Part shown: piece by piece, positions 12,998 to 24,520 of the stretch
Numbering within the stretch: the stretch's first letter is position 1
Layout: each line of letters starts with the position of its first letter
NCBI RefSeq assembly: GCF_949987535.1
Contig: NC_080070.1
Span: 6,072,016-6,136,015 of the forward strand
Length of the DNA stretch: 64,000 nucleotides
DNA from: Balaenoptera acutorostrata
Lineage: Eukaryota > Chordata > Mammalia > Artiodactyla > Balaenopteridae
Direction: 5' to 3'
The notes under the pieces: model-generated
What the model saw: the letters and a program-made list of their open reading frames with translations, nothing else
Told to the model about the DNA's origin: nothing
Databases searched by the model: none
Translations under genes and position numbers: made by a program

Positions 12998-13232
12998 AAA
13001 AAAAAAATTAAAATGATCCACGAACATTTAAAAAGATGTTCAACCCCTCTAGTAATTAAACACAAATTAACCACAATGAGAAATCATTTGCCTGCTATTA
13101 GACTGACATAGGTTGATAATATCCAAGGTTGACAAGGGTGAGGGGACTCGGAAATACACTTCTACATAATTTGTTGGTGAAGACATAAATTGGTACAAAA
13201 ATTTGAGCGAAAATGAAGAATATTAAGCTTTT
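12998..13232 (+). mobile_element. L1M 3' fragment
   Basis: AAAAGATGTTCAACCCCTCT and GACATAAATTGGTACAAAAA place it as an old L1 3' region, like 450-720. Confidence 0.65.
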
Positions 13233-13513
13233 TTGAAGTTCATACCTTTTGATTTGTTGATTTCCCTTGTAAGACTACCGTCATGACCCTGGCCCAGACT
13301 GCTGCTGGGATTGTCAAGACCTTTGTAAGACTTTGATTACATGTCCCCAACCACTCCCATTTTTGAAGAACAGCCTCTTGGGGCTCTGCTCCCAACACAC
13401 TTTTCAGTGCCGAGAATGGGGAGGGGAGTGGACGGGTGCCCGACTCAGCCACCCGGGGATGCAGGGGCTCAGGCTGCACTTCTCTCTCTATCCCTGCCCT
13501 CCTTCCCCACCAC

Positions 13514-13539
13514 ATACACACACACACACACACACACAG
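13514..13539 (+). repeat. (CA)n microsatellite
   Basis: About thirteen CA units. Confidence 0.9.
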
Positions 13540-13809
13540 GGAAGGCTAGTAAGAGCACTGGGCTTGAACATGACACCTGGGTGGGCTGCCCCATAGGCCT
13601 CGTTTTCCTTCCTGTCCGTAGGAGATTAGATTGGATGACCTCTCTGAGTTCCCCATCCAATCAGATTGGATGTTCCTCTCTGAGTTTAACCCTACTTCTG
13701 CCCTCAAGGAATTTATAATGTAGTAGAGGAAGCAGGAGATATATCTTAATTCATGCAAACATTTATTGAATGCTGCTAGGCAATAAAGTTTAAAATATAT
13801 ATAATTTTT

Positions 13810-13930
13810 AATTTTATTTTTTTGGCCACGTCGTGTGGCTTGCATGATCTCAGTTCCTCAACCAGGGATTGAACCGGGGCCCCGGCAGTGAAAGCCTGGA
13901 ATCCTAACCACTAGGCCACCAGGGAACTCT
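13810..13930 (-). mobile_element. Short CHR-type SINE
   Basis: TTTTTTGGCCACGTCGTGTG runs to CCACCAGGGAACTC, the reverse complement of the short SINE, with TAAAATAT-like flanks on both sides. Confidence 0.9.
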
Positions 13931-14977
13931 AAAATATTTAGTTTTTAAAAAGCATTTTTTCATAGAGAAAAATAACACAACTACAAATACAGTATTAGGA
14001 ATGGAAGTAAATATTTAGAATGAGAAAAATATGTTACAAATTTTTTTAAGTTGAAAACTACCACAAACATTATAAAATCCAGAAAAATAAAATAGAATTA
14101 TTAATTATCTGCTACACCTTTATAACATTTTTTTCCTTATAGTTTCTGGCTACAAGTTCTTTGGCGAACTCTTTAAATGACAATAATCTTGTCAGAGAAA
14201 TTAAAAAGATGGTCTTCCCTCCAGCATGGTGGATAAAAAGTTAGTGATTTAGTAATTTAGAAAAGTTTCCTTCACCTTCTCTGCCAGTTGTCAATTTATT
14301 GCATCTCAGCTCCCAAATCTCTTCGTTGTTCTCCTAGAATTAATTAAGCTGGATCCTGGAAATATTTATTGTTTGCCAGCTGCTATGTGTTAAGCTTCGC
14401 CAGCAGAGGGCGCTGGAGGGACACTGGAGGAGAAAGGGGTTTCTCTTCCTGGTTCAGGTGCGTTCCTGGTGGCCACCTCCTGTAGCACAGGGGGATCCGC
14501 CAGCATCTGGCTCCTGCAAGACACAGGGTTTCCAGCAGCACGTGCGGCTTCCGCAGCACTTAGCTCCAATGATTCCCAGCAGCCAGTAGCTCCCTTGGCA
14601 CCCCCGGGGCAGCTTCACGGGGGGTTGTGGCCCGTAAGGCACTGTCCTGTGAACAGATTCCCCTGGCGTTTTCTCCCATGGCTTTGGGGCAGATTCTAAA
14701 GCATGACACCTCCCCGTGGATGGTCCCTCTGGCACCCCAGGGGCAGATTTCCAGCAAGTTCTGTCAACCTGGCACCTCAGTGACTTCTCTGCCTTGCAGC
14801 GAGCCAAGCCCTCTCCAAGAAGTTCTGGATCTCAGCCCTGCAGAGGGACCGCTTCTGTGGGAGCTCTGTCTCACCCGGGGTGATGGCCACTCCCTGTATC
14901 TGCTGTGCCTGCGTTCTTTAAGTAAGCATCTTTACTTCTTTCTAGCCAATCCTTTATTACTCTGATCCCCTGTTAAT
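13931..14977. other. Intergenic DNA, AT-rich then GC-rich
   Basis: A CTCF-like motif is at 14400. The GC-rich part 14430-14900 carries overlapping ORFs up to 117 codons on both strands, none recognisable. Confidence 0.45.
14400..14414 (+). promoter_or_regulatory. CTCF-like site
   Basis: CCAGCAGAGGGCGCT is a full match to the core CTCF pattern and lies outside recognised repeats. Confidence 0.55.
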
Positions 14978-14989
14978 GTTAATTCTTTA

Positions 14990-16652
14990 AAAAAATTTTT
15001 TTAATTGAAGTTGATGTACAATATTATATAAGTTACAGGTGTACAGTATAGTGAGTCACAGGTTTTAAAGGTTATGCTCCATTTATAGTTATTATAAAAT
15101 ATTGGCTATATTCCCTGTGTTCTACAATATATCCTTACAGCTTATTTTATACCTAACAGTTTGTACCTCTTAGTCCCCTACCCCTATGTTGCCCCTCCCC
15201 CTTCCCTCTCCCCACTGGTAACCGCTAGTTTGTTCTCTATATCTGTGAGTCTGTTTCTTTTTTGTTATATTCACTAGTTTGTTGTATTTTTTAGATTCCA
15301 CATATAAGTGATATCATACAGTATTTGTCTTTCTCTGTCTGACTTATTTCACTTAGCATAATACCCTCCAAGTCCATCCATGTTGCTACAAACGGCATTA
15401 TTTCATTCTTTCTTATTGCTGAGTAGCATTCCCTTGTATATATATACCACATCTTCTTAATCCATTCATCTGTTGATGGACACTTAGGTTGCTTCCATAT
15501 CTTGGCAACTGTAAATAATGCCGCTATGAACATTGGGGTGCATGTATCTTTTCGAATTCGTTTTTTGTGTTTTTGGATATATACCCAAGAGTGGAATTTG
15601 GGGGTCATATGGTAGTTCTATTTTTAGTGTTTTGAGAAGTCGCCATACTGTTTTCCACAGTGTCTGCACCAATGTACATTCCGCCAATAGTGTATGTGGG
15701 TTCCCTTTTCTCCACACCCTCTCCAACATTTGTTATTTGTGTTCTTTTTTATTTATTTTATTTTTTTATTTTTTTGTGTTCTTTTTTATGACAGCCATTC
15801 TGACAGGTGTAAGGTGATATCTCATTGTGGTTTGCATTTCCCTGATAATTAACGATGTTGAGCATCTTTTCATGTGCCTGTTGGCCATTGGCATGTCCTC
15901 TTTGGAGAAGTGTCTAAAGTCTTCTGCCCATTTTTTAAATCAGGTTGTTTGTTTTTTTGATGTTGAGTTGTATGAGCTGTGTTTATATCTTGGATATTAA
16001 CCCCTTATCCGTCACATCATTTGCAAATATTTTCTCCCATTCAGTAGGTTGTCTTTATTTTTTTAAATAGTTATCAGTGTTTTTTTTTAAGGTTAACAAA
16101 GCCTTTTTATTTATTTTTTAATATTTCTTTATTTTTTTGCTGCGTCAGGTCTTAGTTGTGGCATGTGGGGTCTTCGTTGAGGCACGTGGGATCTTTCGTT
16201 GTAGTGCGGGCTCTTCGTTGTGACGCGTGGGCTTCTCTCTGGTTGTGGTGTGCAGCTCCAGGGCGCGTGGTCTCTGTAGTTTGCGGCATGCGGGCTTAGT
16301 TGCCCCACGGCATGTGCGATGTTGGTTCCCCAACCAGGGATCAAACCCGTGTCCCCTGCATTAGAAGGCGGATTCTTTACCACTGGACAACCAGGGAAGT
16401 TCCCCAATAGGTTGTGTTTTCATTTTGTTGATGGTTTCGTTTGCTTTTGCTATGCAAGAGCTTTTTAGTTTAATTAAGTCCCATTTGTTTATTTTTGCTT
16501 TTATTTCCTTTGCTTTAGGAGACAGATCCAAAAAAATATTGATTATGTCAAAGAATGTTTTGCCTATGTTTTCTTCTAGGAGTTTTATGGTTTCTGGTCT
16601 TACATTTAGGTCTTTAATCCATTTTGAGATTATTTTTGTATACAGTGTTAAA
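14990..16652 (-). mobile_element. 5'-truncated L1 interrupted by a SINE
   Basis: An exact 12-bp duplication GTTAATTCTTTA (14978-14989 and 16653-16664) bounds the element. Minus-strand frames include KDTCTPMFIAALFTVAKIWK and an overlapping shifted frame ending in an IPLLGIYPK-type segment, both from ORF2. A SINE occupies about 16112-16404. The frame is broken, so the element is dead. Confidence 0.92.
16112..16404 (-). mobile_element. CHR-type SINE nested in the L1
   Basis: TTTTTTTGCTGCGTCAGGTC runs to CCAGGGAAGTTCCCC. L1 similarity continues on the right with GGTTGTGTTTTCATTTTGTT. Confidence 0.9.
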
Positions 16653-16664
16653 GTTAATTCTTTA

Positions 16665-17179
16665 TGTTAAACTTTCTTGTTCAAGTTGCTGTGAGGTTTC
16701 TATCTCCTGACTGGACCCTGACTAATAACATCTTTACAACCCATTGTTGGTAAATTTTAAGGATTATTTTTGCATTTAAGGAAATCTCTATCAAATTTCA
16801 CATATGAGTTGTAAGGTTTCAGGGCCTTTTGAGTTATTTTGCTCAGTGACTAATCTTAAAAACCCTTTGAATTAATGACATTTATTAACCAGAGTGTCAC
16901 GGATGGCCTCCCTGAAGTGGCAGTCTATGAGTTTTATTTTGTCATTGTCAGTGTCAGCATTTCATGTCAAATTAGCAAAAAAGTTACATTTTTTTCCAGT
17001 GTGTTCATGCGGTTCATTAACTGGGTTATCAAACAATCCAAAAATCTATTCAAAATTTATATTTTCCCCTGAATCAATTACTGCTTTTTATGTGATCTGA
17101 AAGTTGTTACAATCTGCTTCTCAATGTCAGAAAAATTTTTTTAAAAATTATTTTTCCTCTCCTACACTCTTTTTAAAAG
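16665..17179. other. AT-rich intergenic DNA
   Basis: No repeat or gene is recognised. Confidence 0.4.
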
Positions 17180-17184
17180 TATTT

Positions 17185-17468
17185 TGTTTTTATTTATTTA
17201 TTTATGGCTGTGCTGGGTCTTCGTTTCTGTGCGAGGGCTTTCTCTAGTTGTGGCAAGCGGGGGCCACTCTTCATCGCGGTGCGCGGGCCTCTCACTATCG
17301 CGGCCTCTCTTGTTGCGGAGCACAGGCTCCAGGCGCGCAGGCTCAGTAATTGTGGCTCACGGGCTTAGTTGCTTCACGGCATGTGGGATTTTCCCAGACC
17401 AGGGCTCGAACCCGTGTGCCCTGCATTGGCAGGCAGATTCTCAACCACTACGCCACCAGGGAAGCCCC
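17185..17468 (-). mobile_element. Full-length CHR-2-type SINE
   Basis: (TTTA)n, then GGCTGTGCTGGGTCTTCGTT through GCCACCAGGGAAGCCCC. It is close in sequence to the copy at 47099-47399. Confidence 0.94.
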
Positions 17469-18897
17469 TGTCAGAATAATTTATATTGAATTTCTTTTTC
17501 ATCGTCACTGCTTTTGTAGAGTCTGCTGATTTTAAGTTGAATTTAAAGATGCCAAAAGAAGATATCCTATAACCGTAATCTAGAGTCTATAATTTCTCAC
17601 TCATTTTATTAAAATGTTCCAAAACAGGTTTTGAAATTGCAGTGAAAAGACGGTACCCCAGTTTCCTCAGACATACCATTCCCATCGATAAAAGGGGGGA
17701 AATGTACACTGTACTTAATTTATACTCTGCCGAAGGGGCGAGCAGAAGGCACGTCCCAACAGCACCTGTTACAGACAAGTCAGAACTTACAGTCTTCTCT
17801 GGGCTGCAGAGCTGAACCTCCCTCCTTTGGACTCAGTAATCCCTCCCCCACCCCAGCATCTGAAGTTCTTCATCTCTTTTAATATATTTGTATTCCTGTG
17901 TCTACGGAGACCCTTTTATCAGGCAAAAATCACCTCCCCCACCCCAAGCAGAAAATGCCAGGCACCTCACCCTTTCAGCCTCCCTGGCAACTGCAGGGCA
18001 AGCACACATAAAAGTTTCCACCAATCAGCCACATCCCTCCCAGACCTCAGACGGGAAGCTAGTGACTAAACGAGGTCGGTCTGTGCAGACTCATTTAGCC
18101 CTGGTACAGCTACACCCGGTGTCCAGAGGCAGCGGCAGAAGCAGCTCTAGCTGCCTGGAGCAGTAGAGTATGGGGGTGGGTAACACCTGGGGACTCGTGA
18201 GGTGAGATCACAAGACGCCATGGACCTCACTGTGCTCCGCGGGACGCTCCTTCCCGGGACCCAGCCGCCATGCCGTGAGGAAGCCCAAGCCAGCTCGTGT
18301 AGAGAGACCACACCAAGAGGCTTGTGTAGGAGCTCTGGCTGACAGCCGGTCTCAACTGTCAGACCTGCAGTGAGCGAGGAAGCCTCCACAGGATTCCAGC
18401 CCCAGCTGTCGAGTCGCCCTAGCCTTCCACTCTTCCCAGCTGAGGTCCTGGACACCGTGGAGCAGAGACTACTTTCCCCTCTTTGCCTCTTCTGGGTTCC
18501 CAACCCGCAGAACCCAGGTGCGTAAAAAAAAAAACCCAATCATTTATGACACTCACTTCTGGGGAGGTTGGTTTTGCAACAAGCAGACAGAAGTGGGCGG
18601 CAGAGCTATGGGCAGGGTAAAGGCACCGAGCTGCCCCAAGAAGGGCCCTACCTGGACAGCAGCCGCACCCAGGCCTGAACTCGGCAGTCGTGTTAGCAGA
18701 GCCCGTGAAGGCTGGAGGCGGGCGAGGGGCCGCCCGAAGGGGCAGTCGTCCTGAGGCACCAGAACGCCCGGCCTCCTCGGTCCACCCCTGAGCACCTGGG
18801 GGCGCAGCCCTGAGACCCAGCCAGACAGGAAGGGTGGAGAATGAGTCTGGGGGCGCGGTAGTGGTACAAAGGGGACACCCTGCAGGGCTGGAAGTTG
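17469..18897. other. Intergenic DNA, GC-richer to the right
   Basis: No gene is recognised. ORFs over 18147-18795 (up to 203 codons on the minus strand) partly run into the neighbouring SINE and look non-coding. Confidence 0.45.
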
Positions 18898-18912
18898 AGA
18901 AGTGTGGACATG

Positions 18913-19250
18913 GGATTTCCCTGGTGGCGCAGTGGTTCAGAATCTGCCTGCCAATGTAGGGGACACAGGTTCGAGCCCTGGTCTGGGAAGATCCCACATG
19001 CCGTGGAGCAACTAAGCCCGTGCGCCACAACTACTGAGCCCACGTGCTGCAACTACTGAGCCCGTGAGCCACAACTACTGAAGCCCGCGCGCCTAGAGCC
19101 CGTGCTCTGCAACAAGAGGAGCCACCGCAGTGAGAAGCCCACGCACCACAACGAAGAGTAGGCCCCGCTCGCCGCAACTAGAGAAAGCCCGTGTGCAGCA
19201 ACGAAGACCCAACGCGGCCAAAATAAATAAATAAATATATTAAAAAACAA
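18913..19250 (+). mobile_element. Full-length CHR-2-type SINE with internal duplication
   Basis: The head is GATTTCCCTGGTGGCGCAGT. An extra CACAACTACTGAGCCC-like unit is repeated three times at about 19026-19081. A perfect 15-bp duplication AGAAGTGTGGACATG flanks it (18898-18912 and 19251-19265). Confidence 0.96.
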
Positions 19251-19452
19251 AGAAGTGTGGACATGTATAATCTCCCATGAGTGACCAAGATGTGGGATGG
19301 TAAGCGCTTCCATGAGGTGGGCTTTTACCAGCCGGTGAGGAGCTGCACATTACGGACAATCCTTGGATGCGGCCGAGCGCAGTGACAACCACTTCCTGCA
19401 GCTCATTTGTCTCAGAGCCCCTGTACAAGCAATGCCCGTAGATCCCGCTGAG

Positions 19453-19492
19453 CCGAGGCCTTTCTGGCTGCCCCGAGGCCTTTCTGGCTGCC
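19453..19492 (+). repeat. Two tandem 20-bp units
   Basis: CCGAGGCCTTTCTGGCTGCC occurs twice head to tail. Confidence 0.95.
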
Positions 19493-20284
19493 CTGATGAC
19501 AGCGCCCATATATCTCGGAGGGAGGTGCACGGAATACTAAAAAATTTAAATGCTGCAATCAGGACTCTGAAAGTAATGTAGCTGGAATTATTGAGGGAAA
19601 TTTACAAGTGAAATAACCTAAAAGGCTGCAAATGCAAATGACATTAAATTAGCAGGGACTCAGGGAGCACAAGAATGACTCGTCCTTCCTGGAAAAAGAA
19701 AGTGGTCAGAGATCAAATCACAAGCTAGGAAGGACAGGGGACACCACCCCCAAACCCCATATTCCTGACACGGTGTCCTTGGACCCCGGCCTTTAAGGAG
19801 CTGACCCCACCCTCAGAGGGTAAGTACCACCAAACCTTGCTTACCAGCAACCTTGACGCAAACCTGAGCACCTGGGTCATTTCTGAACTGAACCCATGTT
19901 TCATCTGGCTGTGGTTCCCTGTGAGGGCTGGCTGCTCGGGACCCTCTGACAGGGGGCATCCTGAGGACCCTGACCTGGGGAATACGGCAGCGACACGCAG
20001 AGCAGTGGGATGTTATGTTGGGACACGTGCAGAGTGGATGTAACTGCCCTTAGCACTTATGTCCTCAACATGAGCTTAAAATGCAGATCCTCACGTCAAA
20101 TTTTGCCAACAGCAACCCCTCTGCTCTGGCCCACTGTCCCCTCCTTCCCCAGCGGGACACCCCATGATGTCCCCAGGGCTGAGCAGCTGAGTGCAGGTGA
20201 CCTTCAGATGAAAGGCTGCCTCTCCCGCTGTGAGCACCTGAGCACAGGCAGGGAGGAAAGAGCCCAGGGCGGGCCGTCCAGAGA
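19493..20284. other. Unique intergenic DNA
   Basis: Nothing is recognised; only short unrelated ORFs are present. Confidence 0.4.
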
Positions 20285-20390
20285 TGGGGTTCTAAACTCA
20301 GCTCTGTGTCTAATGAACAGTGTGACCTTGGGCAAATCCCGTGCCCTGTCTGGCCTCTGCTCAGTGTCTGGGTGGCTCTAAGATCCCTCC
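20285..20390 (+). mobile_element. MIR fragment
   Basis: TCTAAACTCAGCTCTGTGTC and AGTGTGACCTTGGGCAAATC are MIR core words. Confidence 0.75.
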
Positions 20391-20789
20391 TGGTGCCTAG
20401 ACTCTGACTCCGTGGGGAGAGAAGGGAGGGTCGTGGAGAGTCCTCCCAAGGTGACTTACATGAGCAGAACCCACTGCCCTTCCGTTCTAAGAGGAACCTC
20501 TACCTGCTTGTCGGCCTCTGCTGCCCGGGTCCTCTCTGGTGTGACTGGGCTTGGGTTGAACGCAGCGAGGCCATTGTTTTCTCCGTGGAAAATCTCAGAT
20601 AAGGAGCAGGGCTCCGCTACAGCCAGATCAGACTGGCCTCCATGATAGGGTCCCACCTCCCCTTCCCTTGATATCCCAGCCAGCCTGGCCTCCTGACCCC
20701 AGCACACAGTCACCTGTGCACGCACACACGCACACCCTGCCGGTTCAGTACAAGCTCAGTGTTTCCCTGATGTGGAACGTCTAGCTCTC

Positions 20790-20935
20790 CTCTCCGTCCA
20801 CCCATCCCATATAATCCAGCTCAAGTTTCACCTCCTCTGCGAAGCCTTCCTGGATACATCTTCATGCAGCCAAACAGCATCAATTCTGCCCCGTTTCAGC
20901 CGTAGCACTTAGTGCCCAAACTGTAGACTAAGGTC
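20790..20935 (+). mobile_element. L2 3'-end fragment
   Basis: CAAGTTTCACCTCCTCTGCG and AAGCCTTCCTGGATACATC match the L2 3' region. Confidence 0.65.
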
Positions 20936-21056
20936 TAGATCATTTCTGTGCAATATTTAAATGCAGCTTCAAACATACAAGCCAAGAAATGTCACCAGCA
21001 CATGCCTTGCGTGGTTTTTTTTCATTCGTCACATTGAATACTTCCAAGGACTTTTC

Positions 21057-21368
21057 TTTTTTTTTTTTTTGGCTGCGTTGGGTCTTCGTTGCTGCACGCA
21101 GGCTTTCTCTAGTTGCGGTGAGTGGGGTCGCTGAGGTGCCCGGGCTTCTCACTGCAGTGGCTTCTCTTGTTGTGGAGCACGGGCTCTAGGCACGCGGGCT
21201 TCAGTAGTTGTGGCACGCGGGCTCTAGAGTGCAGGCTCAGTACTCAGTAGTTGTGGTGCACGGGCGTAGTTGCTCCGCGGCATGTGGGATCTTTCCGGAC
21301 CGGGACTCGAACTTGTGTCCCCTGAATTGGCAGGCAGATTCTTAACTTCTGCACCACCAGGGAAGCCC
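21057..21368 (-). mobile_element. Full-length CHR-2-type SINE
   Basis: The T tail is followed by GGCTGCGTTGGGTCTTCGTT and the typical body. A perfect 16-bp duplication CTTCCAAGGACTTTTC flanks it (21041-21056 and 21369-21384). Confidence 0.96.
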
Positions 21369-21479
21369 CTTCCAAGGACTTTTCATCTGCAGACTTAACG
21401 ATACTCAGTTTGGGGGAATGTTCATGTATTTTTACAAATTAACTTCTTTCCTATATTTTTTGTCCCCTGTTTCCAAAAC

Positions 21480-22870
21480 TGCAATTTGGATATTCTGGAT
21501 TTATCTTCTAATTTTATTTTCTCTCCTAAATTCCCAGAAGCAAAGGTCATGAAATACATATTGAAAGAGTACCCTAAATGCCCCATACAATGTAAAGTTA
21601 GACCCCCTCAAAAGGACATCATCATAAATTTTCAGGATACTAAGGATAAAGAGAAAACTCTAAAAGTTTCCAAAAAGAAAAAGAATAGATTTGATAGGAA
21701 AGATCATGGATCAGAATGGCCTCAGACTTCTTTTTTTTTGTTTTTTAATGTATTTATTTATTTATTTTTGGATGCTTTGGGTCTTCGTCGTGGTGCGCGG
21801 GCTTCTCATTGCGGTGGCTTCTCGTGTTGCTGAGCACGGGCTCTAGGCGTGTGGGTTTCAGTAGTTGTGGCACGCGGGCTCAGTAGTTGTGGCTTATGGG
21901 CTTAGTTGCTCCGTGGCACGTGAGATCTTCCTGGGCCAGGGATCGAACCCATATCCCCTGCACTGGCAGGCAGATTCTTAACCACTGCGCCACCAGGAAA
22001 GCCCGGCCTCAGACTTCTTATCAACACTAGGCAGTAGCAGTGCCCTCAAAACTCTGAGGGAAGGTCATTCCCAAACAACACTTATATACCCAGCTCAGCT
22101 GCGGAGGGCTAGGATGAAATAGACATGTTCACAGGTGCATGGTCTCAAGACTTCATCTCTCACACACCCTTTCTCAGAAAGCTACTGAAGGATGTGCTCA
22201 GTCAAAATGGGAGGATAAAGCAAGAAATGAGAAGAAAGAGGATCCAGGAAATGGGCTGCCACCCAAGTGAGAGGAGGGTAAGTCTGGGATACCAGCTGGG
22301 CCCCAGACGAAAATACCAGCCCATTTACATCAGAGCAGGGCAGACGGCCCCAGGAAAGAACTCTTCAACACACTGAAGTTAATAGAATATCTAATATAGC
22401 TGAGTTTATACAACTTGTAAATTGGTTAGAATTTGGTGATAAAATAGTGATAAACCTATGGAGCAGGAAGCAAAAGCCCACGCAAGACAATAAAATCCAG
22501 AGCAAATGAAACATGGCAGAGAGGAAAAAATAACCATGGCTCATCTGTGAGTAGCAGTTACCTAATCTGTTAAAGGGGAAATTGATCTAACCCCAAATAA
22601 GAGGTCACTGGGAGGTGAGGAGACAGGAAGTGTAAGGGGGTGAAGAGCTAAATGTTCATCCAACATTCTTAGCAGAAAACACCTCAAATGAAAAGCGGAG
22701 ATTGTAAATCTGTTGTTTTGTGACGTGGAAGTAAAGCATAAAAGAATCAGCTAAAAGCGCAGAGAGCTGCCCCCGCGAATAGGAAGTGGGGAGGTGGGAA
22801 CTGCTGCTTTTCTTACCAGTCTCCTATAACTATTTGACTTTAGTCTGGGTAATTTTGGTAAAATTACAAA
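21480..22870 (+). mobile_element. HAL1-like half-L1, split by a SINE
   Basis: The + frame contains PPQKDIIINFQDTKDKEKTL, which resembles the C-terminal part of L1 ORF1, with no RT sequence after it. Downstream words CACCCTTTCTCAGAAAGCTA and GATGTGCTCAGTCAAAATGG fit the HAL1 3' region. The SINE at 21733-22004 interrupts the former ORF1. The right end is a guess. Confidence 0.6.
21733..22004 (-). mobile_element. CHR-2-type SINE in the HAL1-like element
   Basis: (TTTA)n and GGATGCTTTGGGTCTTCGTC run to CCACCAGGAAAGCCC. A perfect 15-bp duplication GGCCTCAGACTTCTT flanks it (21718-21732 and 22005-22019). Confidence 0.96.
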
Positions 22871-22879
22871 AAGCGAGAC

Positions 22880-23280
22880 CCTAAGGAGTTGAGTGGATGC
22901 GCCGTGTGCGTGGGCCGGGCCTGCTGGCCACCCTCGGGAGGTCCCCGGTGTGTCGCGTCACTCACACCCCAGACCCGCCCCTCCAAGGCACTAGACGGGG
23001 AGTGGGGAGTGAGGGTCAGAGGGGGGACTGGGAGGGCGCGGTTGGGTGGGGTGCTGAAAGGGCTTCCGGAGGTCAGGGCAGCACCGGGTGGGCCCGGCGT
23101 GGGCGGCCGGCTCCGGTTTGGAGCGCTCTGTTTGCCCGCGCCCGGGAAGCAACGCAGGGTGTCGGTCCCGCGAGGGCCGCCAGGTGGCGCCAGAGCCCGC
23201 GCGTCCCCGCCGCGCCCTCCCTGGGCGCCGAGGTCAAACCCAGCGCGGGGGAGGCAGCCGGGTCTCAAGGGTGCATCTTA
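22880..23280. promoter_or_regulatory. Isolated CpG island
   Basis: About 400 bp of CG-dense DNA (for example GGGCGGCCGGCTCCGG and CGCGCGTCCCCGCCGCGCC) stands between an old HAL1-like element on the left and an old L1-like piece on the right. It contains a strong CTCF-like motif at 23177-23191. A 186-codon ORF crosses it but resembles no family. It may be an orphan promoter or an insulator. Confidence 0.6.
23177..23191 (+). promoter_or_regulatory. CTCF-like site
   Basis: CCGCCAGGTGGCGCC matches the core CTCF pattern CCASYAGRKGGCRS closely and lies in a CpG island. Confidence 0.55.
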
Positions 23281-23289
23281 GGATCCCGC

Positions 23290-23530
23290 CTCGGCAGCCT
23301 TAGGGGAAAATTGTTTTCAGTGGAAATTTTAAAATTGTCAAATATGTACCAAAGCAGAGCGAAGGCTAATCCAGTTTCTCCTATGCGCGTCCACCCATGC
23401 CTCCCCACCCATTTTATTTTTAAAGGCAACTCCCAGACATCCAATCATTTCATGTAAATTTCTCTGTTGGTAACTCTATAAAAGAAGCACACTTTAAAAA
23501 ATCGTAGTCACAATGTCATTACCATAAACG
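23290..23530. mobile_element. Probable old L1-type fragment
   Basis: Words such as CAACTCCCAGACATCCAATC and CACAATGTCATTACCATAAA resemble an old interspersed L1 3' sequence. Orientation and family are uncertain. Confidence 0.4.
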
Positions 23531-24394
23531 TTGAACAACTGCAGGTCCTGGATCAGGAATCTGAGGCGTGGAGGGTTGGGACCTCCAGGATCAGGTAGAG
23601 AGCCGGCCCTCCACACAGGGCGCGGGGTGGTGGGCGTATTGGGGGAGAGGGAACCCCCCGCAGTTCCTCGTGTGGACTCCTGCAGAGCTGGGTCACGAGG
23701 ACAATGAGGGGCAGGCTGGGGAGCCCTGGTCTGGCCCACACCCTCCCCACCCTGGACCACTCTCTCCTGCCCCAAAACAGACCCAGGTCAGCTGGACGGT
23801 GAAGGAGCAGAACGGACGACTAGTGCCTTCCGGGGCTGTCCTGTCTGGTCCCATAAATTCAGTGCAGTTCGTAAAGCTTAAATCTTGAGCCCCTTTCTCT
23901 GCCCAGCTGGTCCCATGTGCCCAAGGAACTGAGCAGCCCATCTCTCCTCTGAGCTGCCCTCCTGCCTCCCTCCCGGGGCTGCTCCTCTCCTGCACTGACT
24001 GCAGTGGAGGACAGGCCTGCTCTGCTCCTTCCTCGTGTCCCGCCCTCTCACGTCTCCCCCATTTCAGGGCCAGTCCCTCCAAGGAAACGGGGGGGGGGGT
24101 GACAGTAAGCACATGCAGGCGGGTGTCAAGGGTTGTATTTGTCCCTGATCTCCACTGGCAGGCTGCTCGGGGCTCCAAAGCCGGGCTGGGGGGGTCAAGG
24201 CCCAGCTTTGCCTGGCAAGCCGGCTGGCCTTGGGCAGGCTACCTCACCTTTCCTGGGTGCAAATCTTCATCGAAGCGATGGGAACAATGGCACCAAGAAT
24301 AGCTCTGAAGCTTCGAGGGGACCATCCTAAATGCTGAGCTCAATGTGTCCCTTGGTGATGTTCTCGTTACATTGGCCTCTTTCAGACCCCGTCT
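23531..24394. other. Unique GC-rich DNA
   Basis: No gene is recognised. ORFs up to 161 codons (minus, 23693-24178) do not resemble any family. Confidence 0.4.
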
Positions 24395-24520
24395 TAGGCC
24401 GGCCCCTTTCATTCGTCCTCTCGACAAGTGCCTGCTGTGTGCTGGGTGCCAGGGAGCTGCAGCGAGGGAGGCAGAGCCCACCTCTGCTCTGGCCGAGCTG
24501 GGGTTCTTGAGAAGACACAG
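24395..24520 (+). mobile_element. MIR/L2-type fragment
   Basis: TCATTCGTCCTCTCGACAAG followed by TGCCTGCTGTGTGCTGGGTG is the common MIR-type start. Confidence 0.6.

Noticed and set aside
18419..19030. 203-codon minus-strand ORF
   Set aside because: Its N-terminal part is the reverse translation of a CHR SINE and the rest has no likeness to any family.
22897..23457. 186-codon ORF through the isolated CpG island
   Set aside because: Codon content follows CG richness and the frame runs into an old L1-like piece.
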